From assembly GCF_000478605.2 (NCBI RefSeq), contig NZ_ASHX02000001.1, positions 3,201,895 through 3,265,894 of the forward strand: a stretch of DNA of 64,000 nt, read 5' to 3'. The notes below the pieces were generated by a model that saw only the letters and a program-made list of their open reading frames with translations, was not told the origin of the DNA and did not search any database. The stretch comes from Streptomyces thermolilacinus SPC6. Its GTDB lineage: Bacteria > Actinomycetota > Actinomycetes > Streptomycetales > Streptomycetaceae. The position numbers were made by a program, and so were the translations under genes. Of the stretch, positions 18,186-26,474 are shown piece by piece (positions within the stretch are counted from its first letter, which is position 1; each line of letters starts with the position of its first letter).

Positions 18186-18863
18186 TCAGCGCAGCTCGGC
18201 GGGCTTGGTGCGCTCGTGGTCCACCTTCTCGGTGCGGACCAGCTCTCCCCAGACGATGTACCGGAAGTCGGAGGTGAGGATCGGCGTGCACGTCGTGAGC
18301 GTGATGTACCGGCCCGGCTTGGTCTTGCCGGACTCCTTCGGGACGGGCTGGAGCACGTCCACGTTGAACCGGGAGGTCTTCGGGAGCGTGTTGAAGACCT
18401 TGTAGACGTACCAGGTGTCCTTCGTCTCGAAGACGATCGGGTCGCCGGTCTTCAGCTTGTGGATGTTGTGGAACTTCGCGCCGTGCCCGTCGCGGTGCGC
18501 GGCCAGCGAGAAGTTGCCCGTCTTGTCCTTGGGCAGGGCCGACTTGATGGGCTCCGTGTAGTAACCGGCGACACCGTGGTTGAGGACCTCCGGGCTGGTG
18601 CCCTCCTTGACCAGGACCTCGTCGCCGCCCATCGCCGGGACATGGAGGAAGCCGACGCCGCCCTTCGTGTCGAGGGCTCCCGGGCTCGTGTCCGTCCAGC
18701 TGTCGCGCACGGCGTCGCCCTGCTTGTCCGCCTCGCGGTCGGCCAGGACGTTCGTCCACCACAGCGAGTAGACGACGAACAGGCCCATCAGCACGCCTGC
18801 GGTGATCAGCAGTTCGCCGAAGACACTGATGACGCCGGCGATCCGGCTCCGCGCACGTGCCAC
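18186..18863 (-). CDS. Class E sortase (downstream copy)
   Basis: The product has 225 residues from a GTG at 18863. An N-terminal membrane helix is at about 12-35 (SVFGELLITAGVLMGLFVVY, followed by LWWTN). The sortase domain has the catalytic His in SLAAHRDGHGAKF, catalytic Cys in ITLTTCTP, and the Arg in DFRYIVWG. Class E sortases of Actinobacteria attach LAXTG proteins to peptidoglycan or assemble pili. The frame is open further upstream, to 18950, but that would overlap the preceding sortase gene by over 60 bp. The GTG is preferred, with moderate certainty. Confidence 0.88.
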   Translation of the reverse strand: MARARSRIAGVISVFGELLITAGVLMGLFVVYSLWWTNVLADREADKQGDAVRDSWTDTSPGALDTKGGVGFLHVPAMGGDEVLVKEGTSPEVLNHGVAGYYTEPIKSALPKDKTGNFSLAAHRDGHGAKFHNIHKLKTGDPIVFETKDTWYVYKVFNTLPKTSRFNVDVLQPVPKESGKTKPGRYITLTTCTPILTSDFRYIVWGELVRTEKVDHERTKPAELR

Positions 18864-18886
18864 AACATCTGTCCCGTCTTGAGGTG

Positions 18887-20335
18887 TCAGCCCGCGAGCG
18901 CGTCCGGTACGCCCTTGCTGCGCGGCCGTTCTTCGACCATCTTGCCCCACACGATCATGCGGTAGGTACTGGTGAATTCGGGGGTGCAGGTGGTGAGGGT
19001 GATGTACCGGCCGGGCTCGGTGAATCCGGAGCCGTCGGGGATGGGCTTGAGCACCGAGACGTTCGACGGCGGGGTCTGCGGCAGGATACTGGCCATCTCG
19101 TACGTGTAGTACGCCTCGCGGGTCTCCACGACGATGGGGTCGCCGGGCTTCAGCTGGTTGATGTACCGGAACGGCTCGCCGTGGGTGTTGCGGTGTCCGG
19201 CGACCGCGAAGTTGCCCTGCTTGTCGGACGGCATGGCGGTCTTGAGGGCGCCCTCCGCGTAGTGGCCGGCCATGCCCTTGTCGAGGACCTTCTCCTTGTC
19301 TATGCCCTCGGCGACGGGCACGACGACGTCGAGCTTGGGGATGTGGAGTATCGCGAAGCCCTCACCGGCCTCGAAGACGCCGGGCTCGCGGTCGGCGTCG
19401 TCCTTCGCCCAGTCCTGCGCGATCCGGTCCTTCGCCTTGTCCACCTCCAGGCCGGCCTGCACGTTCGTCCACCACAGCTGGTAGGCGACGAAGAGGAGCA
19501 TGACCATGCCGAAGGTGATGAAGATCTCGCCCATGACCCGGCTGGCGATCACACCGAAGCTGTCCTTCGCGGCGCGGGCCGCGCGGCGCGCCTCGACGCG
19601 GGACAGGGGCGCGCCGGCCGGGGAGGCCGTCGGGGGCGCGGTGGGGGGCGGTGCGCCGGGGCCGCGGCGGCGGCCGCCACGGCCCTTGGCCGCGCGTCGC
19701 CGTTCGGCCCGGCCCCCGGTCGGCGGCTCGTCGGCGGCACGCGGCGGCACGGCGTCGGCGGCCGGGTCCGTGACCGGGGCCGCGTCCGTGGCGGGTGTCG
19801 CGGAGGTGCGGGGTGCCCGGGTGCGGGCCGGGGCGCCGGGCGGGCCGCTGGCGGGGCCCGCTGCCGGGTCGATGACCGGGAGCACCGCCGTCGAGCCGAT
19901 GCCGTGCGCCTCAGCGGGGGGGTCGGCGACGGTGCGGGGCTGCTCGTAGGGGCCCGGCTGGTCGTATCCGCCCGGCTGTGCGTACGGGGCAGGGCCCGCC
20001 GGGTAGACCGGCGCGGCCTCCTCGTAGGGCTGCGCGGCGGGCCCGCCCTCGTAGGACTGCGGGGCCGCCGTGCTCCCGTAGGGCGCGGACGGGGTCGCGT
20101 ACGGCTGCGGGGCCGCGTAGGGGTCCTGGGGGGCGCTCTGGGTGCCGTACGCCTCGGGGGCGCCGTACGCCTCGTACGGGGCCGCGTACGGCGTGTTTGG
20201 ACCGGGTGCGGCCGACGGCTCGCCGGGCGCCTGGTACGGCTCCTCCGGCCGCGGCGGCTGGTGCCCGGCGCGGAACCAGGGCGACCCCTCCGGACCGCTC
20301 CCCTCCGCGTCGTGCCCCGGGCGCACGTCGGTCAC
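18887..20335 (-). CDS. Class E sortase with long Pro/Tyr-rich N-terminal region
   Basis: The product has 482 residues. The first roughly 250 are a low-complexity cytoplasmic region rich in Pro, Tyr, Ala and Gly with repeated PYxxP motifs. A membrane helix near 265-290 (GEIFITFGMVMLLFVAYQLW) follows. The sortase domain has His in FAVAGHRNTHGEPF, Cys in ITLTTCTPEF and Arg in TYRMIVWG. It is closely related to the next gene, suggesting tandem duplication. It begins with an ATG that overlaps the stop of the pabA-like gene by 4 bp, so the cluster is probably cotranscribed. Confidence 0.9.
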   Translation of the reverse strand: MTDVRPGHDAEGSGPEGSPWFRAGHQPPRPEEPYQAPGEPSAAPGPNTPYAAPYEAYGAPEAYGTQSAPQDPYAAPQPYATPSAPYGSTAAPQSYEGGPAAQPYEEAAPVYPAGPAPYAQPGGYDQPGPYEQPRTVADPPAEAHGIGSTAVLPVIDPAAGPASGPPGAPARTRAPRTSATPATDAAPVTDPAADAVPPRAADEPPTGGRAERRRAAKGRGGRRRGPGAPPPTAPPTASPAGAPLSRVEARRAARAAKDSFGVIASRVMGEIFITFGMVMLLFVAYQLWWTNVQAGLEVDKAKDRIAQDWAKDDADREPGVFEAGEGFAILHIPKLDVVVPVAEGIDKEKVLDKGMAGHYAEGALKTAMPSDKQGNFAVAGHRNTHGEPFRYINQLKPGDPIVVETREAYYTYEMASILPQTPPSNVSVLKPIPDGSGFTEPGRYITLTTCTPEFTSTYRMIVWGKMVEERPRSKGVPDALAG

Positions 20336-20970
20336 GCGACGGCCTTGCCCACCACCGGCGCGAGGCCCACGGAGCGGCCGACCGCACCGGTGTCACCGCA
20401 CCGCTCCAGCCAGTTGGCGAGCATCAGGTGACCGTGCTCGGTCAGCACCGACTCGGGGTGGAACTGCACGCCCTCCACCGCCTGCTCACGGTGGCGCAGG
20501 CCCATGATGATGCCGTCCTCGGTGCGCGCGGTGACCTCCAGGACGTCCGGCAGGTCGGCGGGCTCGGCGGCCAGCGAGTGGTACCGGGTCGCGGTGAACG
20601 GCGACGGGACCCCGGCGAACACGCCGCGGCCCTCGTGGACGACGAGGGAGGTCTTGCCGTGCAGCAGCTCGGGCGCGCGGTCCACGACCCCGCCGTACGC
20701 CACGGCCATCGACTGCATGCCGAGGCAGACGCCGAAGACGGGGACGCCCGTGGCGGCGCAGTGGCGGACCATGTCCACGCAGACGCCGGCCTCCTCGGGC
20801 GTGCCGGGGCCGGGCGAGAGCAGGACGCCGTCGAAGCCGTCCTGCGCGTGGGCCAGCTCCACCTCGTCGTTGCGCACGACCTCGCACTCGGCGCCGAGCT
20901 GGTAGAGGTACTGGACGAGGTTGAAGACGAAGCTGTCGTAGTTGTCGACGACGAGGATGCGCGCGCTCAC
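20332..20970 (-). CDS. pabA: Class I glutamine amidotransferase (PabA/TrpG type)
   Basis: The product has 212 residues from a GTG at 20970 (VSARILVVDNYDSFVFNLV). It has the class I amidotransferase triad: Cys in FGVCLGMQS, and His and Glu in GVQFHPESVLTEHG. This is component II of aminodeoxychorismate or anthranilate synthase, delivering ammonia from glutamine. No component I gene is nearby, so folate versus tryptophan use cannot be decided. The start overlaps the stop of the tiny membrane protein gene by 2 bp. Longer upstream openings lack family sequence. Confidence 0.9.
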   Translation of the reverse strand: MSARILVVDNYDSFVFNLVQYLYQLGAECEVVRNDEVELAHAQDGFDGVLLSPGPGTPEEAGVCVDMVRHCAATGVPVFGVCLGMQSMAVAYGGVVDRAPELLHGKTSLVVHEGRGVFAGVPSPFTATRYHSLAAEPADLPDVLEVTARTEDGIIMGLRHREQAVEGVQFHPESVLTEHGHLMLANWLERCGDTGAVGRSVGLAPVVGKAVA

Positions 20971-21128
20971 TGTCCGTCCACCGTCACGTCGTTGAACGGA
21001 AGCAGCGGCTCCGCCCAGGGGAACACGTACTGGAAGAGCAGGTAGACGACCCCGAGGGCCAGCACGAGGGAGATCAGCCCCCGCACCCACGCGTTGCCCG
21101 GGAGATGCCGCCAGATCCAGCCGTACAT
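20967..21128 (-). CDS. Small conserved membrane protein, 53 aa
   Basis: The reading starts with the ATG at 21128 (MYGWIWRHLPGNAWVRGL). It has one transmembrane helix (LISLVLALGVVYLLFQYVFP) and an acidic C terminus ending DVTVDGQ. It is translationally coupled to the amidotransferase gene. The function is unknown; coupling and position suggest it is a conserved part of this Streptomyces cluster. Confidence 0.8.
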   Translation of the reverse strand: MYGWIWRHLPGNAWVRGLISLVLALGVVYLLFQYVFPWAEPLLPFNDVTVDGQ

Positions 21129-21252
21129 GACGTCTGCGTCCCTTCCATTCGATACCGCACCAGAGTACGGGGCGATCCCCTCCCGGTGGGCGCCCTGTGG
21201 AAAACGTGGACGCTCAGTGCCCGGTGGGCGGTTGCGCACGGCGTGTGGACGC

Positions 21253-22026
21253 TCAGTCCTGTGCGGCCGGTCGCGCGTAGCGCAGGTCCACGGTGCCCGT
21301 GTAGCCGGGCAGGGTCATGGCGCCCTTCTCCTCGACCTTCCAGCCCAGGCCGTACGCCTTCACGTAGAGCTGGTAGTTCTGGACGGCGGGGGAGGACGCC
21401 AGGGCCTTGCGGAGCTTGCCGGTGTCGCCGACGGCCGTGACCTTGTAGGGCGGGGAGTAGACGCGGCCCTGGAGGATCAGGGTGTTGCCGACGCAGCGCA
21501 CGGCGCTGGTGGAGATCAGCCGCTGGTCCATGACCTGGATGCCCTCGGCGCCGCCCTGCCAGAGGGCGTTGACGACGGCCTGGAGGTCCTGCTGGTGGAT
21601 GACCAGGTCGTTGGCCTGCGGCTCGGGGTAGCCGGGGGCGGCCCGGGCGTCCGGCGGGGCGTCGTTGAGGGTGACCGTGAGGCCGTCGCCGGAGACCTCC
21701 GTGGTGCCGGCGGCCTTCTCCAGGGCGCCGAGCCGGGCGTCCTCGGCCTCGCTGGAGCCGTCGTCGCGGCGGGCGAGGGTGTCCACCTCGTCCCGTACGG
21801 CCGCCGTGGACTCCTCCAGCTCGGCGTTCTTGTCGCTGCGCTCGCGGACGAGGTCGGAGAGCCTCAGCAGGGAGTCGTCCGTGCGGATGTTGGTGCCCTT
21901 GGCGGTGTTGAAGCTCGTGACGAAGATCAGGCCCGCGAGCGCGAAGACGGCAGCGGTCAGCAGCCGCACCGGCCGCCACGTACCGCGCCGGGCCGGCTCC
22001 GTGGGAGAGTCGGCGGAATTGCTCAA
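21253..22026 (-). CDS. DUF881 family membrane-anchored protein
   Basis: The product has 257 residues. A membrane helix is at about residues 22-42 (LLTAAVFALAGLIFVTSFN). A coiled-coil segment rich in Arg, Asp and Glu follows, then the DUF881 domain with GLTVTLNDAPPDAR, HQQDLQAVVNALWQGGAE and IQVMDQRLISTSAVRCVGN. DUF881 proteins cluster with division genes in Actinobacteria and Firmicutes and have an uncharacterised extracytoplasmic role. It is divergent from crgA, which supports a link with division. Confidence 0.88.
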   Translation of the reverse strand: MSNSADSPTEPARRGTWRPVRLLTAAVFALAGLIFVTSFNTAKGTNIRTDDSLLRLSDLVRERSDKNAELEESTAAVRDEVDTLARRDDGSSEAEDARLGALEKAAGTTEVSGDGLTVTLNDAPPDARAAPGYPEPQANDLVIHQQDLQAVVNALWQGGAEGIQVMDQRLISTSAVRCVGNTLILQGRVYSPPYKVTAVGDTGKLRKALASSPAVQNYQLYVKAYGLGWKVEEKGAMTLPGYTGTVDLRYARPAAQD

Positions 22027-22170
22027 CGTACCCTTATCTCCTTAGGCGTCGAGGAAGCACTACGCTAACGGACGCCTGGGCGAGGAGACGGGCCACCTCG
22101 TTCTCAGCCCGTACCAGCAAAAGTCACCGTTTCCGCGCGGTCACGCAGCGCATCGACAGGAGAGTTCCTC

Positions 22171-22428
22171 GTGCCGAAGTCACGTATCCGCAAGAAGGCC
22201 GACTTCACGCCGCCCCCCGCCGCGAAGCAGGCGACCGCCATCAAGCTGACCAACCGCAGCTGGGTCGCTCCGGTCATGCTGGCGCTGTTCGCGATCGGGC
22301 TGGCCTGGATCGTGGTCTTCTTCGTCACCGACGGCACGCTCCCCATGGAGTCCCTGAGGAACTGGAACGTCGCCGTCGGGTTCGGCTTCATCGCCGCCGG
22401 CTTCGCCGTCTCCACGCAGTGGAAGTAG
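22171..22428 (+). CDS. crgA: Cell-division protein CrgA
   Basis: The product has 85 residues. Two transmembrane helices are at about residues 35-53 and 66-81, and the text [22 protein letters not shown] is typical of the family. The start is a GTG at 22171 preceded by GACAGGAGAG. CrgA interacts with FtsZ, PBPs and the divisome and controls septation timing in Streptomyces aerial hyphae. Confidence 0.95.
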   Translation: MPKSRIRKKADFTPPPAAKQATAIKLTNRSWVAPVMLALFAIGLAWIVVFFVTDGTLPMESLRNWNVAVGFGFIAAGFAVSTQWK

Positions 22429-22476
22429 CCGCTGAAGTAGCGGACAACCCTTCGTCACGTCAAGCACTCGCAAGGG

Positions 22477-22678
22477 TTATCCACAAGGTTGTGCACAGCC
22501 GTGGAAAAGTTCAGACGATCTGTGGATAACTCGCATCCTGTTGACGCCGATGTGACTGCGTCAACCCCCTGAAGCGGACCGCCCGAGCCCCTCGTCGCAC
22601 TGGAAACACCCAGGTCAGCGAAGAGGGGCACAGGTGTTCCCGACACTGGGCGGCAGGGCCGTCACAGGCTGTGGACAA
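22477..22678. promoter_or_regulatory. DnaA-box cluster outside oriC
   Basis: Within this 270-bp gap between the convergent crgA and rhomboid genes are three perfect boxes: TTATCCACA (22477-22485), TGTGGATAA (22521-22529) and TGTGGACAA (22670-22678). There are also two degenerate ones: TTGTGCACA (22489-22497) and CGTGGAAAA (22500-22508). No gene, terminator-grade hairpin or other explanation was seen for the 250 bp. Confidence 0.6.
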
Positions 22679-22697
22679 CTCTGGGGAAAGCTGCCGC

Positions 22698-23576
22698 TCA
22701 GCTGAGCGCGGCCGTTCTCATCACGGTCATCCCGACCGTCGCGATCAGCACCAGCGCGCAGGCGCCCCACTGGAACAGCGGCCGCATCGCACGCGGGCCG
22801 CCCACCATGCCGTACGCGACGATCGCGCCCGCGACCAGGCCCCCGAGGTGGGCCTCCCAGGCGATCACGTCCCGGAAGACCACCGTGATCAGTACGTTCA
22901 GCGCGATCAGGCCCAGCACGGGACGCAGGTCGTACCGGAGGCGGCGGTACAGCACGAGCGTCGCGCCCATCAGGCCGAACACCGCGCCGGACGCGCCCAG
23001 CGACCCCTGGTTCGGCGCGGCGATCACATAGGTGAGCGCGCTGCCCGCGAGCCCGGAGAGCACATACAGCGCCAGGTACCGCACCCGGCCGAGCGCCGCC
23101 TCCAGCGGTCCGCCCAGCACCCACAGCCCGAACATGTTGAAGGCGATGTGCCACACCTCACGGTGCAGGAACGCCGCCGTCAGCAGCCGGTACCACTCCC
23201 CGTCCGCGACCCCGACCACACGGGCCAGCTCCGGGTCGAAGGCCAGCCCGATCAGCACCAGCTCGTCGACGAGGCCCGTGGAGAACATCCCGGCGAGGAA
23301 CACCAGCAGATTGAGGCCGATCAGCACCTTGGTGACCAGCTGCTGGTCCCCGGAGGCGATGGCGCCGCCCGCGATGTTCCGGGGCCGCTCCACGCCCGGG
23401 GCGTGCCCCGTGCCCGACCCTCCGCGCACGCACTCCGGGCACTGGAAGCCGACCGACGCCGCCACCATGCAGTCCGGGCAGATCGGCCGCTCGCAGCGCG
23501 TGCAGCGAACGCCGGTCTCCACCCCGGGGTGGCGGTAGCAGCTCGACAGCCCGTTCGGCGCCTGGCTCTGCTCCAT
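22698..23576 (-). CDS. Rhomboid-family intramembrane serine protease
   Basis: The product has 292 residues. It has an N-terminal Cys-rich zinc-ribbon-like region (CYRHPGVETGVRCTRCERPI with further CPDC and CPEC pairs within residues 14-60). About six transmembrane helices follow, carrying the catalytic Ser in GASGAVFG, His in WEAHLGGLVAG, and the structural HIAFNMFGLWVLG. Rhomboids cleave membrane proteins inside the bilayer. The substrate is unknown. The zinc ribbon is common in actinobacterial members. Confidence 0.92.
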   Translation of the reverse strand: MEQSQAPNGLSSCYRHPGVETGVRCTRCERPICPDCMVAASVGFQCPECVRGGSGTGHAPGVERPRNIAGGAIASGDQQLVTKVLIGLNLLVFLAGMFSTGLVDELVLIGLAFDPELARVVGVADGEWYRLLTAAFLHREVWHIAFNMFGLWVLGGPLEAALGRVRYLALYVLSGLAGSALTYVIAAPNQGSLGASGAVFGLMGATLVLYRRLRYDLRPVLGLIALNVLITVVFRDVIAWEAHLGGLVAGAIVAYGMVGGPRAMRPLFQWGACALVLIATVGMTVMRTAALS

Positions 23577-23607
23577 GGGCTTCCCCTTGTCGTCGTGGGC
23601 GTACCAA

Positions 23608-23639
23608 CGCCCCGCCCATCCTTACGGACGGACGGGGCG
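23608..23639. terminator. Imperfect hairpin between the cyclophilin and rhomboid genes
   Basis: The arms 23608-23621 and 23626-23639 (CGCCCCGCCCATCC paired with GGACGGACGGGGCG, with two wobble or mismatch positions) enclose TTAC. It probably ends the leftward cyclophilin transcript. Confidence 0.6.
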
Positions 23640-23736
23640 GAAAGGTTCCCCGAAAGCGCCTGAGGCCACCCGGAGACACCCCGGAGATCACCCGGAGACC
23701 GCCCCGGGGACCATCCCTGGACCGCTCAGCGGTCGC

Positions 23737-24264
23737 TCAGCGCTTCTCGACCACGACGGACTCGATGACCACGTCGTTGACCGGGCGGTCCGTGCGCGGG
23801 TTCGTCCGCGTACCGGCGATCGCGTCCACGACCTTCTTGCCGGACTCGCTGGTGACCTCACCGAAGATCGTGTGCTTGCCGGTCAGCCAGGCGGTCGGCG
23901 CGACGGTGATGAAGAACTGCGAGCCGTTGGTGCCCGGGCCCGCGTTGGCCATGGCCAGCAGGTACGGCTTGTTGAACGCCAGGTCGGGGTGGAACTCGTC
24001 CTTGAACTCGTATCCCGGGCCGCCCGTGCCGTTGCCCAGCGGGTCGCCGCCCTGGATCATGAAGCCGCTGATCACGCGGTGGAAGACCGTGCCGTTGTAC
24101 AGCGGGGCGGTGGTCTTCTGGCCGGTCGCCGGGTTCGTCCACTCGCGCTCGCCCTTGGCGAGCTCGACGAAGTTCCGGACCGTGGTCGGCGCGTGGTCCG
24201 GGAAGAGCCGGACCTCGATGTCGCCGTGGTTGGTCTTCAGGGTGGCGTACAGCTGCTCGGCCAC
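23737..24264 (-). CDS. ppiA: Cyclophilin-type peptidyl-prolyl cis-trans isomerase
   Basis: The product has 175 residues and is cytoplasmic, with no signal peptide. It carries the cyclophilin motifs FHRVISGFMIQGGDPLGNG, the catalytic Arg in HRV, and NGSQFFIT. It accelerates proline isomerisation in folding proteins. The length is typical for bacterial single-domain cyclophilins. Confidence 0.95.
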   Translation of the reverse strand: MAEQLYATLKTNHGDIEVRLFPDHAPTTVRNFVELAKGEREWTNPATGQKTTAPLYNGTVFHRVISGFMIQGGDPLGNGTGGPGYEFKDEFHPDLAFNKPYLLAMANAGPGTNGSQFFITVAPTAWLTGKHTIFGEVTSESGKKVVDAIAGTRTNPRTDRPVNDVVIESVVVEKR

Positions 24265-24457
24265 GATGTGCCTTCCTTAGGTCTTCTCTTACACAGCCGA
24301 TCCTCGCACGGAAGCCATCACCCGGGGCAAAAGGCGGGAGCGTCGCACGGGAATGCCCCGGATGCCCGCACCGCATGCCGAGCGGGAGTCACCGGGGCAT
24401 GATTTCCAAAACGGCGGAAAGGTGAGGTATCGAACCGCCACCGAGGAGGAGGATCTC

Positions 24458-25135
24458 GTGACCCGCATGGACAGCGTGCGCGCCGCCACCGATTCGGCGA
24501 AGGAGAGCGTGCTGCACGCCGCGGACGTGGTGGCGCCCTACGCCGGCGCGGCCAGGGAGCAGGCCGCGCAGTACGCGCGCGAGGCGCGCGTCAAGATGGC
24601 GCCGAAGGTCTTCAAAGCCGCACAGCAGGCACGCGTCGGGTACGGCGTGTACGTCGCGCCGCACGTACCGCCGAAGCTCGACACGGCCGCGCACCGCGCC
24701 GTGTACCAGACCCGCAGGGCCGCGCGTCAGGCGGCGTACTACACGACGCCCCGGCTGGAGCAGGCGATGGCCGCGGCCGGTCCCGCACGGGAGGAGGCCG
24801 TGTCCCGCTCGACGGCCGCTCTCGCCGCGCTGCGCGGCCAGGTGACGGCGAAGGAGATCAGGAAGCTGGTCCGCCGGCACGAGCGCCGCGCCCGCACCCG
24901 GCGGGCGATGAAGGGACTCGCCGTCGTGGGCATGGTCTTCGGCGGTGCCGTGGCGGTGTGGAAGTGGTGGGACAAGCAGGCGAACCCGGACTGGCTGGTC
25001 GAACCGCCCACGGAGGTCTCCGAGGGCGCCACGCTCACCTCGGTCGACGGCAGCGGACCGATGTCGGCGAGGTCGGAGGCCGGGACGGAGACGATCGAGA
25101 CGGAGAAGCCGGACAACGGCGACGGGCTCCGCTGA
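24458..25135 (+). CDS. DUF5324 family protein
   Basis: The product has 225 residues from a GTG at 24458 preceded by CGAGGAGGAGGATCTC. The N-terminal half is an Ala/Arg-rich amphipathic helical region (SVRAATDSAKESVLHAADVV). A single membrane segment is near residues 152-168 (MKGLAVVGMVFGGAVAVWKW), and an acidic C-terminal tail follows. The family is restricted to Streptomyces and relatives, and its role is unknown. An earlier in-frame ATG at 24353 is less likely because the strong ribosome site is at the GTG. Confidence 0.85.
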   Translation: MTRMDSVRAATDSAKESVLHAADVVAPYAGAAREQAAQYAREARVKMAPKVFKAAQQARVGYGVYVAPHVPPKLDTAAHRAVYQTRRAARQAAYYTTPRLEQAMAAAGPAREEAVSRSTAALAALRGQVTAKEIRKLVRRHERRARTRRAMKGLAVVGMVFGGAVAVWKWWDKQANPDWLVEPPTEVSEGATLTSVDGSGPMSARSEAGTETIETEKPDNGDGLR

Positions 25136-25534
25136 CACCCCGTCCGAGGCGAACCGGGCGACTGTTGGAGGCACCCGGACAACGGTGGCCGAGGCGGCCG
25201 GACGACGGTGGCCGAGGCGAACCGGGCGATGGTCGGAGGCGGCCGGACGACAGTGGCCGAGGCGCCGGACGACGGTGGCCGAGGCGGCCGGTGGGGCCGG
25301 GGAGCGACCGGGACGACGGTCCGGAGGCAGCAACCAGGACGACGGTGCGGAGCGAGGCGACTGGACGACGGGTGGTCGGCGAGCGGCGGGTACGACAGGT
25401 CGGTCGGCGAGCGGCCGGTACGACGGACCCGGAGAGGGGCCGGGACCACGATCCGGTGAACACGACCGGGGTACGGGCCTGAGCGGCCGGGAGGACGACG
25501 GGTCGGCGAGCGACGTACGTGCGCCGGCCCGTCG
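25136..25534. repeat. Non-coding tandem GGACGACGGTGGCCGAGGC repeats
   Basis: About 400 bp between two convergent genes. Four near-identical 20-23-bp units begin at 25175, 25198, 25243 and 25265, followed by shorter GACGACGG/GGTCGGCGAGCGGC variants. Open frames on both strands are repetitive Arg/Gly/Val or Pro/Ser/Ala text with no start signals, so no gene is called. Confidence 0.6.
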
Positions 25535-26071
25535 CTAGCGCGCGGAGGCCGCGCCCACGGGAACGCCCCCGTCGGCGTCCTCGTCGTCGGTCGCGTGCTC
25601 GGCCGGGCGGTGGTCCGCGGCCAGGACACCGGCGGTCGTCAGGCGCCGTACGGCGGGGGAGGCACCGTGGGCCTCGGCGTGGATACGCTGCTTGATCGTC
25701 GGGGGGAGTGCCCGCTCACGCGGCACCCGCCGACCCCATCCGGACCCGCGGCCCCCACCGGCTGCCACGGGCGACGCGACGCTCCGCTGCCCCGGCAACG
25801 CGAGGGCGCCGACACGAGCCGTCCGCGCCGCGTACGCCGTACCGGCGACACCCCCGCCCGCACCGGCACCGGCACCGGCACCGGCACCGGCACCGGCACC
25901 GGCACGTACAGCGTCACGCCGGTCCGCCGCGGACGCCGCCGACCCCGCGGGCACTGCGGGTACTTCGAGCGTTGCGGGCGCTGCGGGCGCCGTCGGCCTG
26001 AGAGCGGCGAGCACTCCGCAGAAGAAGGAGACGATCGCGGTCCAGAACTGCTTGACCTTGTCGGCGGCCAT
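25535..26071 (-). CDS. DUF6344 family membrane protein
   Basis: The product has 178 residues from the ATG at 26071 (MAADKVKQFWTAIVSFFCGVLA) behind GCGAGGGGCC. A single N-terminal membrane or signal-like helix is followed by an Ala/Pro-rich segment and then a pure (Ala-Gly) run encoded by a hexanucleotide repeat. A conserved C-terminal part includes LPPTIKQRIHAEAHGASP. The family is Streptomyces-specific with unknown function. An in-frame ATG six codons upstream is possible. Confidence 0.72.
   Translation of the reverse strand: MAADKVKQFWTAIVSFFCGVLAALRPTAPAAPATLEVPAVPAGSAASAADRRDAVRAGAGAGAGAGAGAGAGGGVAGTAYAARTARVGALALPGQRSVASPVAAGGGRGSGWGRRVPRERALPPTIKQRIHAEAHGASPAVRRLTTAGVLAADHRPAEHATDDEDADGGVPVGAASAR
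25858..25907 (+). repeat. Hexanucleotide CCGGCA microsatellite inside the DUF6344 gene
   Basis: About eight consecutive CACCGG/CCGGCA units encode the (Ala-Gly) stretch on the minus strand. Period six keeps frame, so copy-number change would alter only linker length. Confidence 0.8.
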
Positions 26072-26474
26072 GGCCCCTCGCTTTCCCATCGCGTTGCGGT
26101 TGGGCGATCTACATACCTTTCTCATGATGTGTACGCATCTCGGGAACCAGGGGAGCGACGCCGTCCGCGCGCAGATCTTCCGATGAACACCACCCGTACG
26201 GCCCATCTCCACTGGCGCCGACACCGGACAGGCCCCTCGCCACCACCACGCCGCTCCGGCCGCCAGGCCCGCCCCTGTGACCCGCGAAGACCCCTCCCAC
26301 CGCGCATCGTCGCAGGTGGGAGGGGTCTTCGGGCAGTGAGGCAGGTGCGCGGGCGCCGAAGGCAGCTCTCTCTCTCCCCCCCCAGCGCCCATGAAGTGAT
26401 CCGGCTCACGTGGTGTCACACGGCCCGAGTGGGCGGTGTCTTCATGCCGAACCCCCTGGAGCGGAGGAGACACC
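26072..26474. other. Intergenic region with an orphan terminator
   Basis: About 400 bp without a credible gene. It contains the 26286-26330 hairpin, a (CT)n-C8 tract near 26371-26388 and the presumed promoters of the divergent DUF6344 and oxidoreductase genes, which could not be pinned down. Confidence 0.4.
26286..26330. terminator. Perfect 16-bp hairpin resembling the tRNA-Ala terminator
   Basis: The arms 26286-26301 (GAAGACCCCTCCCACC) and 26315-26330 are exact complements around a 13-base loop GCGCATCGTCGCA. The sequence is nearly identical to the hairpin at 28987-29029 that follows tRNA-Ala. No tRNA or gene on the minus strand leads into it. Confidence 0.8.

Noticed and set aside
13588..18762. 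1724-codon open frame opposite rodA, pbpA and pknB
   Set aside because: It crosses three well-defined genes and has only compositional sequence.
25136..25534. Small open frames in the repeat block
   Set aside because: Repetitive low-complexity proteins in several frames at once indicate repeats, not genes.
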